From Xylanimonas oleitrophica (GTDB taxonomy: Bacteria; Actinomycetota; Actinomycetes; Actinomycetales; Cellulomonadaceae), in the NCBI RefSeq assembly GCF_003244315.1, contig NZ_QKWH01000003.1, positions 1 to 64,000 of the forward strand: 64,000 bases of DNA, given 5' to 3'. The position numbers and the translations under genes were made by a program. Every line of letters starts with the position of its first letter. The first letter of the stretch is position 1. Below are positions 1 through 12,211 of the stretch, in pieces. Under the pieces are notes generated by a model. That model ran no database searches. It saw nothing but the letters and a program-made list of their open reading frames with translations, and had not been told where the DNA came from.

Positions 1-1
1 C

Positions 2-118
2 ACCTGGACCACCATCCCCGGCCAGATCACCACCACCTCCACCACCGCCCCCTTCACCGTCACCGAAGCCCGCACCCGCCTCGTCTGCGACACCCTCCAC
101 GGCACCGCCACCTGCTGA
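2..118 (+). CDS. C-terminal end of an unidentified protein (cut by window start)
   Basis: An open frame enters from the left edge and ends at a TGA at 116-118, giving 38 residues. The visible tail is rich in threonine (for example TTTSTTAPFTVTEARTR) with two cysteines, one of them the last residue. Codons end almost always in C or G, as in the neighbouring real genes, so I think this is a true gene end. No domain can be recognised from so short a piece, and its function is unknown. About 85 bases separate it from the alarmone synthetase gene. Confidence 0.5.
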   Translation, partial: TWTTIPGQITTTSTTAPFTVTEARTRLVCDTLHGTATC

Positions 119-203
119 CCACCCAGCAACCGAGACAGGACTCACACGCACCTGTACGAGACATTCACAGACGGGGAGCAGGGACTCCCTTTACCGTGAG
201 ACC

Positions 204-1064
204 GTGACCGAAAACCTCACCGTGACCGCGCCGGCGTCGGAGATCCCGATCCCGGGTCTGCGTGCCGAGGACCTCGACGTCGAGAGCCTCGCGCCGGACC
301 GTGACGCCCCGGCGCGCCGTGCGGAGCTGGCCGACGTGCGTGCGCTGATGCACGACCTGCGGCGTCTCGTGCTGGGCTACAAGTTCGGGATCGACGAGGT
401 GATGACCAAGATCTCGATCCTGCGCGACGAGTTCCGGCACATCCACGACTACAACCCCATCGAGCACGTGGGGTCGCGGCTCAAGTCGTTCGACTCGATC
501 CTCGCCAAGGCGCGCCGCAAGGGCATCCCGCTCAGCGCCGACGGCATCCGCAGCCAGATGTTCGACGTGGCGGGCGTGCGCATCACGTGCAGCTTCGTCT
601 CGGACATCTACCGGGTACGGGACATGCTGGTGGCGCAGAAGGACCTGACGCTCATCGAGGAGCGCGACTACATCGCGCACCCCAAGTCGAACGGCTACAA
701 GTCCCTGCACCTGATCGTGAAGATCCCGGTCTACCTGTCGGACCGGGTCGAGGACGTCGTCGTCGAGATCCAGCTGCGCACCATCGCCATGGACTTCTGG
801 GCGAGCCTGGAGCACAAGATCTACTACAAGTACGGCCGCGAGGTGCCCCAGCACCTGACGGACTCGCTCAAGCTCGCGGCCGACGTCGCGTGGTCGCTCG
901 ACAGCTCGATGGAGCGCATCCACGACGAGGTCAAGGCGATCGCGGGCGAGCAGGAGCCGGCGGAGCGCAAGGACACGCTCCTGGACCCGCAGGAGATGCT
1001 GGAGGCGTTCATGCGCACCGCGGAGGTGGCCGACGAGGCCTACCACCGGCGCATGATCGAGTGA
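204..1064 (+). CDS. Small alarmone synthetase (RelA/SpoT-domain GTP pyrophosphokinase)
   Basis: The 286-residue protein contains one RelA/SpoT synthetase domain (about residues 55-215) and no HD hydrolase, TGS or ACT domain, so it belongs to the small alarmone synthetases (RelQ/RelP type) that transfer pyrophosphate from ATP to GDP or GTP in the cytoplasm. Visible motifs are DVAGVRI (121-127), HPKSNGYKSLH (159-169) and VEIQLRT (187-193). The 50-residue N-terminal extension and the C-terminal tail look family-specific. The start is GTG 204: a TACCGT -10-like element at 192-197 ends six bases before it and there is no Shine-Dalgarno sequence, which suggests a leaderless mRNA. Whether it makes (p)ppGpp or pGpp cannot be told from sequence. 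Confidence 0.9.
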   Translation: MTENLTVTAPASEIPIPGLRAEDLDVESLAPDRDAPARRAELADVRALMHDLRRLVLGYKFGIDEVMTKISILRDEFRHIHDYNPIEHVGSRLKSFDSILAKARRKGIPLSADGIRSQMFDVAGVRITCSFVSDIYRVRDMLVAQKDLTLIEERDYIAHPKSNGYKSLHLIVKIPVYLSDRVEDVVVEIQLRTIAMDFWASLEHKIYYKYGREVPQHLTDSLKLAADVAWSLDSSMERIHDEVKAIAGEQEPAERKDTLLDPQEMLEAFMRTAEVADEAYHRRMIE

Positions 1065-1110
1065 GCGGGCTCACCACGCCGGGGTCGCGGGCAGGCGTAG
1101 GGTCCGGCGC

Positions 1111-1374
1111 ATGAGCGACCTGACCCACCCGCAGACCCTGACGATGTACGGCGCCGCCTGGTGCGGTGACTGCCGCCGCTCGAAGCGGCTGCTCGACGCG
1201 CGGGGCGTGGACTACCTGTACGTGGACCTGGACGCCGACCCTGCGCGGGCCGACGACGCCAAGGCGGTCTCGGGACGCACGCAGATCCCGGTCGTCGTGT
1301 TCCCCGACGGGGACCACTTCGTGGAGCCGACGGACGCCGAGCTCGCGGCGAAGCTGGACGCCGTCGGGCTCTGA
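1111..1374 (+). CDS. Mycoredoxin-like glutaredoxin-fold protein
   Basis: This 87-residue protein has a glutaredoxin/thioredoxin fold with the redox motif CGDC at residues 18-21 after MYGAAW, followed by a TQIPVVVFPDG segment containing the usual cis-proline. This resembles actinobacterial mycoredoxin Mrx1, which reduces mycothiol mixed disulfides; mycoredoxins usually carry CGYC or CxxC variants, so the substrate is inferred. The ATG at 1111 follows a TAGGGT element (1098-1103) by seven bases with no Shine-Dalgarno sequence, a probable leaderless start. It lies 46 bases after the alarmone synthetase gene but has its own promoter signature. Confidence 0.85.
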   Translation: MSDLTHPQTLTMYGAAWCGDCRRSKRLLDARGVDYLYVDLDADPARADDAKAVSGRTQIPVVVFPDGDHFVEPTDAELAAKLDAVGL

Positions 1375-1445
1375 CGGGCAGGGGCCTGCCCGGGGGCGTC
1401 GGTGTCCGGTGTCGATGTCCGAGGCCGGTGGGCGCGGGCGTCCGC

Positions 1446-1664
1446 TCAGACGAGCGTGAGCACCCCGAGCACGCCGATGGCGACGGCGAGCAGCAGGGAG
1501 ACGCCGATGAGCACGGCGTGCACCGTGTAGAACCGGGTGGGGCGACCGGCGGTGTCGCGGGAGCGCGGGTCCTTGGCGACCCGCTGCCAGAACCGCGGCC
1601 AGATGAGCAGGTTCCACAGGGCGGCGACGATCAGCAGCACGGACCATGCGACGGGGAGGCTCAC
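1446..1664 (-). CDS. SCO4848-family small membrane protein
   Basis: A 72-residue protein with two predicted membrane segments (about 5-22 and 48-71) around a short basic loop, with the pattern W-LLIWPRFWQRVAKDPRS and RPTRFYTVHAVLIG. This matches my recollection of the small actinobacterial membrane family typified by Streptomyces SCO4848; no function is known. The start is GTG at 1664 (read leftwards); a CATACT element at 1672-1677 lies seven bases upstream, so it is probably leaderless. It is convergent with the redoxin gene and divergent from the Ku gene. Confidence 0.75.
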   Translation of the reverse strand: MSLPVAWSVLLIVAALWNLLIWPRFWQRVAKDPRSRDTAGRPTRFYTVHAVLIGVSLLLAVAIGVLGVLTLV

Positions 1665-1733
1665 GCCCTCCAGTATGGGCGGTGCGCGCCGCGGGCGCTG
1701 GCGTGCCCTCCCAGGTCGGGCGACGATGGGCCG

Positions 1734-2540
1734 ATGCGGGCGATCTGGAAGGGGGCCGTGACGTTCGGCCTCGTCAACGTGCCGGTCAAGCTCTACAGCG
1801 CCACCGAGGACCACGACGTGCCGCTGCACCAGGTGCACGACGCCGACGGCGGTCGTATCCGGTACAAGCGGGTGTGCGAGCTGGACGGCAAGGTGGTGCC
1901 GTACGAGCACATCGACCGCGCCTACGACGACGGTGAGCACACGGTGGTGCTCACCAAGGAGGACCTGTCCTCCCTGCCGGCCGAGCGCGACCGGGAGATC
2001 GAGGTGGTGGAGTTCGTGCCCACCGAGCAGATCGACCCGATCATGCTCGACCGGACGTACTACCTGGAGCCGGACTCGAAGTCGACGAAGGCGTACGTGC
2101 TGCTGCGGCGCACGCTGGAGGAGACGGAGCGCACCGCCGTCGTGAAGTTCGCGCTGCGGCAGCGCACCCGGCTGGCGGCGCTGCGCGTGCGCGGTGACGT
2201 GCTGGTGCTGCAGACGCTCCTGTGGGCGGACGAGGTGCGCGAGGCGGACTTCCCCTCGCTGTCGGACGACGTGAAGATCTCGGCCAAGGAGCTGGCGATG
2301 TCGTCCCAGCTCGTGGAGAGCTTCGAGTCGGACTTCTCACCGGAGCAGTTCGAGGACGAGTACCAGGTCCAGCTGCGCCGTCTGATCGACGCCAAGATCG
2401 AGCGGGGGGAGTCGGTCGACTCCGCCGAGACGTTCGGCGAGGAGGCCGGGGGCGAGGCCGAGGGCGCCGAGGTCATCGACCTCATGGACGCGCTGCGCAA
2501 GAGCGTCGAGGAGGCCAAGGCGAAGCGCAAGAGCGGCTGA
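1734..2540 (+). CDS. ku: Ku protein for non-homologous end joining
   Basis: The 268-residue protein begins MRAIWKGAVTFGLVNVPVKLY, the hallmark N-terminus of bacterial Ku, and continues through the beta-barrel DNA-end ring domain (CELDGKVVPYEHI, RTYYLEPD, WADEVREADFP). Bacterial Ku homodimers thread onto double-strand DNA ends and recruit the polymerase-ligase LigD. Its length is normal for the family and the C-terminal tail is acidic and then lysine-rich (about 225-268). No ligD gene lies next to it in this window, so the partner must be elsewhere. The ATG at 1734 was chosen because the conserved N-terminus starts there; a longer upstream frame exists but lacks homology. Confidence 0.93.
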   Translation: MRAIWKGAVTFGLVNVPVKLYSATEDHDVPLHQVHDADGGRIRYKRVCELDGKVVPYEHIDRAYDDGEHTVVLTKEDLSSLPAERDREIEVVEFVPTEQIDPIMLDRTYYLEPDSKSTKAYVLLRRTLEETERTAVVKFALRQRTRLAALRVRGDVLVLQTLLWADEVREADFPSLSDDVKISAKELAMSSQLVESFESDFSPEQFEDEYQVQLRRLIDAKIERGESVDSAETFGEEAGGEAEGAEVIDLMDALRKSVEEAKAKRKSG

Positions 2541-2632
2541 CCGGTCCCGCCCGACTGCCTGTGCGGACGCGTGCGGCGCGTCGCGCGCGGGTTCGTTGGC
2601 GGCGGCAGCCCTGATCGGCGAAGGTGGGGCCG

Positions 2633-4681
2633 ATGAACCACCAGCCCCACCGCACGCCGCCCCGCTGGGTCCGTTGGACCCTCGTCGGCACCGGCGTGCT
2701 GATCGCCTGCGTCCTGTTCGGCGTCACCACCGCCAAGGCCGACTACTTCTTCGGCCCGCACGCGGCGACGTACGAGATCACCACCGACGCGACGGTCACC
2801 GCCGACCTCGGCCCTCTCGGCACGCTCCAGATCGACTCGCCCGCCGGCCCCCTCGGTGTGGACGTGACGATCAAGGAGATCCCCGCGGACCTCACCGAGA
2901 TCGACCCGGCCACCACGCTCGAGTCGCTGAGCGACGACCTCCAGGGCTACCTGCAGTTCTTCGGCAGCCCGCAGGTCACCGTCGAGATGGTGGTACGCGA
3001 GCTCGTGCAGGACGCCGTGCGCCGCACGCTCGTGGCCCTGCTGGTCGTCGTGCTCGTGGGCGTGGGTGTGCGGTACCTGCTGGGCCGGGAACGGCGGCAG
3101 CAGATCGCGGCCTGGCTGGCCCCGCGCACGTGGGAGGCGACGTCGGGGGTGGTGGCGCTCGCGCTGGTCGCGGGCGTCGTGGCCTCGGACGACCTGGCGC
3201 CACCGGAGCGCGCCGCGCCGACCTCGCCGGTGTTCCAGGGCACCGCGCTCGAGGGTGCGCGCATCACCGGCCGCCTGGCGGGCGTGATCGACACCTACGG
3301 TGCGCAGCTGCTGGGGCTGTACCGGCAGAACGAGGAGTTCTACGAGGGGGCGCGCACGGCGTTGAACGCGGCCTGGGACGGGAGGGCCGCCCTGGAGGGC
3401 GACGGCACGCCGGTGGCTGCCTCGCCGACCGCCTCGCCTCCGACGTCGGACGACGAGGGCGCGTCGGCGCCGGACGCCGAGGGCGGGGGCGCCGGGGCCG
3501 ACGGCGCCCCGGAGACGGATGCGGAGACGGATGCGGAGACGGGCGCGGAGACGGGCGCGGAGGCGGACGCGGAGACGGGGACGGAGGCCGGAACCGGCGC
3601 GGGGGCAGAGCCCGGGACGCAGGACGACGTGCCGGGGGAGCCGACCGGCGGACCCGGTGACGGGCCGGGCACCGACTCCAGTGCCTCGCCGGAGCACGCG
3701 GGGTCTTCCGTGCTGCAGGCGGCGACGGCACCCGAGGACCCGGTCACGTTCCTGGTGATCTCCGACCTGCACTGCAACACGAGCATGACCCCGCTGATCC
3801 GCGACGTCGCGCTGCGGGCCGAGGTGGACGTCATCCTGAACGCGGGGGACACCACGATGAACGGCACGGCCGTGGAGCGGGTGTGCGTGGACTCGTTCGC
3901 CACGGTGCGGCCCGACGGCGTGCCGATGGTGGTGGCCGACGGCAACCACGACTCGATGCTGGTGTCGGACGCCGAGCGTGCGCGCGGCCAGACGGTGCTC
4001 GACGGCTCGGTGGTCGAGGTGGCCGGCGTGCGCATCCTGGGGGACCGTGACCCGCACGAGACCCGGGTGGGCGTGGGGACGACGGCGATCGCCGACGAGG
4101 ACACCGCCGACGTGGGCCGCCGGCTGACGGAGGTGGCGTGCGAGGCCGGCGACGTCGACCTGCTGCTGGTGCACACGCCTGAGATGGGCAACGCGCCCCT
4201 CCACTCGGGCTGCGTGCCCTTCCAGGTGTCGGGGCACACGCACACGCGGTACGAGCCGTTCCCGCTGGGCCGGGGCATCCGGTACGTCAGCGGGTCGACG
4301 GCCGGTGCCGCGTCGGGGCAGCCCACGGTGGGCCCGCTGCGCGGCACCGCGGAGATGACCCTGCTGCGGTTCGACCCTGCCGAGCGCCGCTTCACGCAGT
4401 GGAAGCTGCTGGAGGTGCGCCCGGACGGTTCGGCGGCCGTCAGCGCGTGGCGCGACGTGCCGCGTCCGGCCGTGGTGCGGGCGGCACAGGACACCGAGGG
4501 CGCTGACGGTACGGGCGCCGACGGCGAGGAGGAGCCCAACGGCGCGGGCGCCCCTGACGGCGACGGGGTGCCGGACGGCGCGGGCCTCCCCGAAGGTGAG
4601 CAGGTTCCCGACGGCGGTGGTGCCGGCGAGGACGCCGACGGCGGCGCCGTGGGTGGCGAGGAGCCGCCGGCCTCCCCGTAG
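2633..4681 (+). CDS. Membrane-anchored calcineurin-like metallophosphoesterase
   Basis: A 682-residue protein with an N-terminal membrane segment (about 14-34), an extracytoplasmic-looking beta-rich stretch, two further hydrophobic segments (about 126-150 and 163-185), a low-complexity acidic and threonine-rich linker (about 255-370) and a C-terminal calcineurin-type phosphoesterase domain. The metal-site motifs are complete: SDLHCN (about 375), NAGDTT, DGNHDS (about 435), VHTPE and SGHTHT (about 532). It ends with another disordered acidic tail rich in glycine, aspartate and proline. The substrate is unknown. The start ATG 2633 follows GAAGG; an in-frame GTG at 2624 is less likely. Topology suggests the catalytic domain could be outside the cell, but this is inference. 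Confidence 0.85.
   Translation: MNHQPHRTPPRWVRWTLVGTGVLIACVLFGVTTAKADYFFGPHAATYEITTDATVTADLGPLGTLQIDSPAGPLGVDVTIKEIPADLTEIDPATTLESLSDDLQGYLQFFGSPQVTVEMVVRELVQDAVRRTLVALLVVVLVGVGVRYLLGRERRQQIAAWLAPRTWEATSGVVALALVAGVVASDDLAPPERAAPTSPVFQGTALEGARITGRLAGVIDTYGAQLLGLYRQNEEFYEGARTALNAAWDGRAALEGDGTPVAASPTASPPTSDDEGASAPDAEGGGAGADGAPETDAETDAETGAETGAEADAETGTEAGTGAGAEPGTQDDVPGEPTGGPGDGPGTDSSASPEHAGSSVLQAATAPEDPVTFLVISDLHCNTSMTPLIRDVALRAEVDVILNAGDTTMNGTAVERVCVDSFATVRPDGVPMVVADGNHDSMLVSDAERARGQTVLDGSVVEVAGVRILGDRDPHETRVGVGTTAIADEDTADVGRRLTEVACEAGDVDLLLVHTPEMGNAPLHSGCVPFQVSGHTHTRYEPFPLGRGIRYVSGSTAGAASGQPTVGPLRGTAEMTLLRFDPAERRFTQWKLLEVRPDGSAAVSAWRDVPRPAVVRAAQDTEGADGTGADGEEEPNGAGAPDGDGVPDGAGLPEGEQVPDGGGAGEDADGGAVGGEEPPASP
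3512..3583 (+). repeat. Six-copy 12-bp tandem repeat inside the metallophosphoesterase gene
   Basis: Six tandem units of 12 bases based on GAGACGGATGCG (units 3 and 4 read GAGACGGGCGCG, later ones are more diverged). They encode ETDA/ETGA/EADA repeats in the linker between the membrane segments and the catalytic domain. The unit is a multiple of three, so copy-number change would alter linker length without a frameshift. Confidence 0.85.
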
Positions 4682-4707
4682 CGCGGCCTCCCCGTAGGCT
4701 CTGTGCC

Positions 4708-5430
4708 GTGCCTGCTGCCCCGCGTCGTCGTGCCAACCGGCCGGACCCGGCCGAGCTGACCTCGGTCGCCCAGGACTACCTCAAGGCCGTCTGGTCGGCG
4801 CTCGAGTGGGCGCCGTCGGAGGCGGCGAAGGTCTCGACGGGGCGCCTGGCCGAGCGCCTGGGGGTAGGGCCGTCCACGGTGTCGGAGACGGTGCAGCGCC
4901 TCAGCGAGCAAGGTCTGCTGGCGTACGAGCCGTACCGCGGGGTGGGGCTCACGGAGCTGGGGCGCGGGTACGCGCTGGTCATGGTGCGCCGGCACCGCCT
5001 GATCGAGACGTGGCTGGTGGACCAGCTCGGGTACTCGTGGGACGAGGTGCACGACGAGGCGGAGGAGCTGGAGCACGCGGTCTCCGACCTGCTCGTGGAG
5101 CGCCTGGACGCCCTGCTGGGCCGGCCGGTCCGGGACCCGCACGGTGACCCGATCCCCACGGTGGACGGCAGGGTGCTGCGCCCGGACGCGGTGCCGCTGG
5201 CGGACCTGGTGGCGGGGGAGTCGGGCGTGGTGGCGCGGATCTCGGACGCCGACCCGGGAGACCTGCGGTACCTGGCGGGCCTGGGGGTGGACCTGGACGT
5301 GCGGGTCACGGTGACGGCGGTGCTGCCCCGGCGCGAGGCGGTGACGGTGGCCTGGGACAGGGAGGGAGCTGCGGTGACGGCGGAGCTCGAGCGGCGTGCG
5401 GCGTCGCGGATCTGGGTGTCCAGGGCGTAG
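4708..5430 (+). CDS. DtxR/MntR-family metal-dependent transcriptional regulator
   Basis: A 240-residue DtxR-family repressor. An N-terminal winged helix-turn-helix (about 14-75, including VSTGRLAERLGVGPSTVSETVQRL as positions 46-69) is followed by the metal-binding dimerisation domain (RRHRLIETWL, EVHDEAEELEHAVSD) and a C-terminal FeoA/SH3-like domain (about 160-235). The family represses target genes when loaded with Fe(II) or Mn(II). It is a candidate for binding the two iron boxes near 58 and 61 kb, but a manganese-sensing role is equally possible and an IdeR may exist elsewhere. GTG 4708 follows a TAGGCT element (4695-4700) by seven bases, a leaderless-type start. Confidence 0.9.
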   Translation: MPAAPRRRANRPDPAELTSVAQDYLKAVWSALEWAPSEAAKVSTGRLAERLGVGPSTVSETVQRLSEQGLLAYEPYRGVGLTELGRGYALVMVRRHRLIETWLVDQLGYSWDEVHDEAEELEHAVSDLLVERLDALLGRPVRDPHGDPIPTVDGRVLRPDAVPLADLVAGESGVVARISDADPGDLRYLAGLGVDLDVRVTVTAVLPRREAVTVAWDREGAAVTAELERRAASRIWVSRA

Positions 5431-5518
5431 GGTTCCCACCATCCCGGACGACGTCGACGGCGGTCGTCCGTGGTCGTCCGTCGAAACGATTCGTCCTCGC
5501 TCTTCACCGGAGGACCAG

Positions 5519-6721
5519 TTGACCTCGACCCCGACCCGGGCGGTGGCGCCGCGCACCGGCGCACCGCACGTCGGCCTCGCGCTCTTCGCCCTGTCGCTCG
5601 GTGGCTTCACCATCGGCACCACCGAGTTCGCGACGATGGGCCTGCTGCCGCAGATCGGCGCCGATCTGTCGGTCAGCGACCCCGTCGTCGGGCACGCCAT
5701 CACCGCCTACGCGCTCGGCGTCGTCGTCGGTGCCCCGCTGCTGACCGTCGCCGCCGCGCAGATGAGCCGCAAGCGGCTCCTGCTGGTGCTCATGGGCGCC
5801 TACACCCTGGCCAACCTGCTCTCGGCCGCAGCGCCCAGCATCGGCCTGCTCGTCGCCGGTCGGTTCCTGGCCGGGCTGCCGCACGGGGCCTTCTTCGGGG
5901 TCGGCGCCGCCGTGGGCGCCTCGGTCGCCGGTCCCGGGCGCCGCGGGCACGCGGTGTCGATGATGATGACCGGTCTGACGATCGCGAACGTGGTGGGCGT
6001 GCCCGTCTCCACGTTCGTGGGCCAGCAGCTCGGCTGGCGCGTCGCGTTCCTGCTCATCGGCGTGCTCGGTGCCGCCACCCTCGCCGGGGTGCTGGCGTTC
6101 GTGCCCAAGGACGGGCCGGTCGACTCGTCGATGGCCCAGGAGGTGCGATCGCTGCGCAACGGCCCGCTCTGGATCGGCTTCGCGGCCGGCGCCATCGGGT
6201 TCGGCGGCCTCTTCGCCGTCTACTCCTACGTGGCCCCCACGGTCACCCGTGTCTCCGGGCTCGACGAGCGGCACGTGCCGTGGGTGCTGGCGGTGTTCGG
6301 CGTGGGCATGACCCTCGGCACCCTGCTCGGCGGGCGGCTCGCGGACCGCGACGTGCTGCGCACCGTGATCGGCGGGTTCGTCGCCACGGGGGTGTCGCTG
6401 GTGGCCTTCGCGCTCGTGGCGCACCAGCCGGTGGCGGCCGTGGCCGCGCTGTTCCTGCTGGGGGTCACCTCCCAGGTGCTCGGGCTGGCGATGCAGACGC
6501 GCCTGATGGACCTGTCGCCGCGGGCGCAGTCGCTGGGCGCGGCGCTGTGCCACTCGGCGCTCAACGTGGGCAACGCGTCCGGCGCGTTCTTCGGCGGGCT
6601 CGTCATCGCCGCCGGATGGGGGTACGTGGCCCCCGCCTGGACCGGCGTCCTGCTCACGGCGCTCGGCCTCGGCCTGGTGCTCGTGGCCGGCCGCCAGCGC
6701 GTGGTGCGCGCCGACGCCTGA
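5519..6721 (+). CDS. MFS drug/sugar efflux transporter (DHA1, AraJ/CmlR-like)
   Basis: A 400-residue protein with twelve predicted membrane helices and the major facilitator signature of the arabinose-efflux/chloramphenicol-exporter group: GTTEFATMGLLPQI in the first helix region and GRFLAGLPHGAFFGVG in the fourth. It probably exports small molecules using the proton gradient; the substrate is unknown. I chose TTG 5519 because GGAGGA (5509-5514) lies four bases upstream and the conserved region starts soon after; the frame extends further upstream without conserved features. It lies 88 bases after the DtxR-family gene, so regulation by that protein is possible but unproven. Confidence 0.85.
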   Translation: MTSTPTRAVAPRTGAPHVGLALFALSLGGFTIGTTEFATMGLLPQIGADLSVSDPVVGHAITAYALGVVVGAPLLTVAAAQMSRKRLLLVLMGAYTLANLLSAAAPSIGLLVAGRFLAGLPHGAFFGVGAAVGASVAGPGRRGHAVSMMMTGLTIANVVGVPVSTFVGQQLGWRVAFLLIGVLGAATLAGVLAFVPKDGPVDSSMAQEVRSLRNGPLWIGFAAGAIGFGGLFAVYSYVAPTVTRVSGLDERHVPWVLAVFGVGMTLGTLLGGRLADRDVLRTVIGGFVATGVSLVAFALVAHQPVAAVAALFLLGVTSQVLGLAMQTRLMDLSPRAQSLGAALCHSALNVGNASGAFFGGLVIAAGWGYVAPAWTGVLLTALGLGLVLVAGRQRVVRADA

Positions 6722-6728
6722 CACCGCC

Positions 6729-6747
6729 GGGCGCCCTGTGGGCGCCC
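6729..6747. terminator. Stem-loop after the MFS gene
   Basis: Two copies of the self-complementary octamer GGGCGCCC separated by TGT form an 8-bp hairpin eight bases after the MFS stop codon. There is no T-run, as is usual for terminators in very GC-rich actinobacteria. Confidence 0.5.
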
Positions 6748-6867
6748 GTGCCCCGTGCCCCGTCGCCGTGCGCTCTGGCACCGCGGTGCCAGAACGTGGC
6801 AGAACTAGCGCGGCCGGGTCCCGCTGGTTCTGACACAACTCTCAGGGAAGGGCGATAGGTTGCCGAC

Positions 6868-7503
6868 GTGACCACGGCAGCCCCGGCCCGCGACGCCGTC
6901 GACCCGGCCCTGGAGGGCGTGCGCCCGCTGGGCGACCGCACGCTCGCCGTCTGGCTGCTCGTGCTCGGCGCCGTCGGGTTCGCCGCCTCGTTCACGCTGT
7001 CGGTCGAGCGCTACCTGTCGCTCGTCGAGCCAGGGCACGTGGCCAGCTGCAGCCTCAACGTCTTCGTCGACTGCGGCGCCGCGATGGGCTCTTGGCAGGG
7101 CCGGCTGCTCGGCTTCCCCAACCCCTACCTCGGTGTCGCCGCGTTCGCCGTCGTCGTCACCACCGCGGTGCTGTGGCTCACCGGCTACCGGCCTCCTCGC
7201 TGGTACCGGTTGGCGCTGCTGACCGGCACCGTGCTGGGCGAGCTGCTCGTCGTGTTCCTCATGTACACGAGCTTTCACCAGCTCGTGTCGCTGTGCCTGT
7301 ACTGCATGGCGGTCTGGGTGGTGATGTGGCCCCTCCTGTGGCTCCAGGTGGAGCACGCGCTGCAGACCCGCGCGCTGCCCGCGCCCGCCGGCCTGGTGCG
7401 TGCCCTCGTGGGCAGCCGGGTGATCGTGCTCGTGGTCGGCTACGCCGTGCCCACCGGCTGGCTGCTGCTGACGATGGGCCCCTACCTGGTGCGGTCGTTC
7501 TGA
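6868..7503 (+). CDS. Vitamin K epoxide reductase (VKOR) family membrane protein
   Basis: A 211-residue integral membrane protein with about five helices. It has the VKOR catalytic CxxC pair (LCLYC, Cys143 and Cys146) at the start of a late helix and the extracytoplasmic loop cysteines in the segment [11 protein letters not shown] (about 59-68), followed by [13 protein letters not shown]. In actinobacteria VKOR proteins replace DsbB: they re-oxidise secreted DsbA-like oxidases and pass electrons to menaquinone. No DsbA-like gene lies beside it here. GTG 6868 follows TAGGTT (6856-6861) by six bases with no Shine-Dalgarno sequence, a probable leaderless start. Confidence 0.9.
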   Translation: MTTAAPARDAVDPALEGVRPLGDRTLAVWLLVLGAVGFAASFTLSVERYLSLVEPGHVASCSLNVFVDCGAAMGSWQGRLLGFPNPYLGVAAFAVVVTTAVLWLTGYRPPRWYRLALLTGTVLGELLVVFLMYTSFHQLVSLCLYCMAVWVVMWPLLWLQVEHALQTRALPAPAGLVRALVGSRVIVLVVGYAVPTGWLLLTMGPYLVRSF

Positions 7504-7579
7504 CGTCGCCCGCCCCGAGCGGGGGTCGCGGGGCGTCGCGCGGAATTCGGCTGGCCACGCCGCACTAGGATGGGTGGTC

Positions 7580-10570
<2,991 letters not shown>

Positions 10571-10663
10571 GGTGGAGGCGCAGCGCAGGGTGGGGGCCGA
10601 GGGACGAGGTCTGCGTCCCGGAGCGGAGCCGCAGCCTCGGACGACCTCGGCTGGGGCCTGATC

Positions 10664-12211
10664 ATGTCCTCTCCGGTCGACGTCGCGTACGAGGGCGCCC
10701 AGCGGGCGTTCCGCAGCCCGACGCTGGCGCTGCTGCACAGGAGGCACGCGCCCCTGGTGGTCACGCTGCTGGGGCAGCTGTTCACGCCTGAGCGGCAGGG
10801 GGTGCCGGTCGCGGACGCCCACGCCGAGGCGGACGAGGCGCTCGCCCACCTGCGGGCGGCAGGCCATGCCGATCTGCCCGAGGGGGCGGCGCGCGACCTG
10901 TGCCGTCAGTGGGTCGCGGAGGGCTGGCTGGTGCGCCAGGTCGTGGATGCGCGCAGCGTCCGCTCGGGCGAGCAGCCGGGGGAGGAGTACCGGCTGACGG
11001 CGCACGCCGTGGAGGCGCTCGAGGTGGCGGCGCGTGCGGGCGGCCCCCGCTCGCGGGTGACGCGGTCGCGGGTGCGTTCGCTGCTGGAGGCCGTGGAGCG
11101 GCTGGCGGACGACGTCGAGCCTGACGTGGCGGCGCGGCGTGCTCGCGTGCGGGGCGAGATCGCCCGGCTGTCGGCGGAGCTGGAGCGCCTGGAGGCGGGG
11201 CAGGTGGAGCCGGCCGACGACGAGCAGCTGCTCGAGGAGGCCGAGCACGTCCTGTTCCTGGTGCGGGAGCTGCCGGCGGACTTCACGCGGGTGGCGGAGT
11301 CGATCCGGGCGCTGCAGCGGCGGGTGGTGCTGTCGTTGCGGCAGGACGACCGCCCGACGGGCGAGGTGCTGGCCGAGTACCTGGAGCAGGCGGAGCACCT
11401 GCTGGAGCAGACGTCGGAGGGTCGGGCGTTCGCGGGGGCGTTGCGGCTGCTGGGTGACGCGGAGCGTCTGGGCACGTTGGCGCGCAGCCTGGAGTCGGTG
11501 CTGCAGCACCCGTTCGCGCAGCGGCTGGCGCCGGCGCAGCGGGCGGAGCTGCGGGGGCTGACGCGGCAGATCGAGCAGGGGTTGGAGGACGTGCTGACGG
11601 CGCAGCGCCGCGCGTCGCACGTGATCGCCACGCAGGTCCGCCACCACGACCCGCTGCGGGACCGGCAGGTGGACGACCTGCTGCGCGACGCGGTGGCGGC
11701 GCTGGCGGCGTGGATGCCTGGTACGCGCAGCGGCCAGCCGGTGGAGGCGTTGCGCCGTCTGCCGCGTGCGGAGGTGGGGCGCCTGCGGGAGACGTTGCAC
11801 GACCTGCGGCCGCCGGTGGCTCCGGAGCCGTTGGCGGAGTGGGACGAGGACGGTACGGACGGTGTGTCGCTGGCGGACGCGCGCCGCTGGGGCGGCCCGC
11901 AGTACGAGGCGCTGCTGGAGCACGCGCGCTCGTTGCGGGGGGCGGACGCGGTCGACGTGGGTGCGGTGTTCGAGGCGGGGCCGCAGGACCTCCGCCGGCC
12001 GGTGGACCTGGTGGGTCTGCTGGAGCTGGCGCGGCCTGCGGAGGACGCGGCGGGCGGTGCAGAGGTGTCGGTGGTGACGGCGGTGCGGCCGGACGGCTCA
12101 CGGCGGCGCTTCGCGTTCGAGCGGGCGGTGCTCCAGGTGCAGGAGCAGGGCGATGCCGACGGCGGGGTCCCGGCGGCTGGGTCGGCGCAGGACGAGGGGG
12201 AGCGAGCATGA
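10664..12211 (+). CDS. jetA: JetA/MksF-like SMC-complex kleisin (DUF3375)
   Basis: A 515-residue protein of the DUF3375 family, the kleisin-like subunit (JetA) of Wadjet plasmid-restriction systems, related to MukF/MksF. Typical segments are [15 protein letters not shown] near the N-terminus, a C-terminal half with [19 protein letters not shown] (353-371), and long charged helices between about 150 and 260. It should bridge the heads of the JetC ATPase and bind JetB. The stop overlaps the start of the next gene (ATGA at 12208-12211), so the three genes are translationally coupled. The 93-base gap from leuS contains a short GGGACG/CGTCCC inverted repeat (10601-10619) but no clear promoter. Composition matches neighbouring core genes. 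Confidence 0.88.
   Translation: MSSPVDVAYEGAQRAFRSPTLALLHRRHAPLVVTLLGQLFTPERQGVPVADAHAEADEALAHLRAAGHADLPEGAARDLCRQWVAEGWLVRQVVDARSVRSGEQPGEEYRLTAHAVEALEVAARAGGPRSRVTRSRVRSLLEAVERLADDVEPDVAARRARVRGEIARLSAELERLEAGQVEPADDEQLLEEAEHVLFLVRELPADFTRVAESIRALQRRVVLSLRQDDRPTGEVLAEYLEQAEHLLEQTSEGRAFAGALRLLGDAERLGTLARSLESVLQHPFAQRLAPAQRAELRGLTRQIEQGLEDVLTAQRRASHVIATQVRHHDPLRDRQVDDLLRDAVAALAAWMPGTRSGQPVEALRRLPRAEVGRLRETLHDLRPPVAPEPLAEWDEDGTDGVSLADARRWGGPQYEALLEHARSLRGADAVDVGAVFEAGPQDLRRPVDLVGLLELARPAEDAAGGAEVSVVTAVRPDGSRRRFAFERAVLQVQEQGDADGGVPAAGSAQDEGERA

Noticed and set aside
7574-7579. GTG 7574 as the leuS start
   Set aside because: It lies only two bases after the TAGGAT -10-like element; GTG 7580 has a spacing like the other leaderless starts. 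Homology cannot decide between them because the N-terminus is variable.
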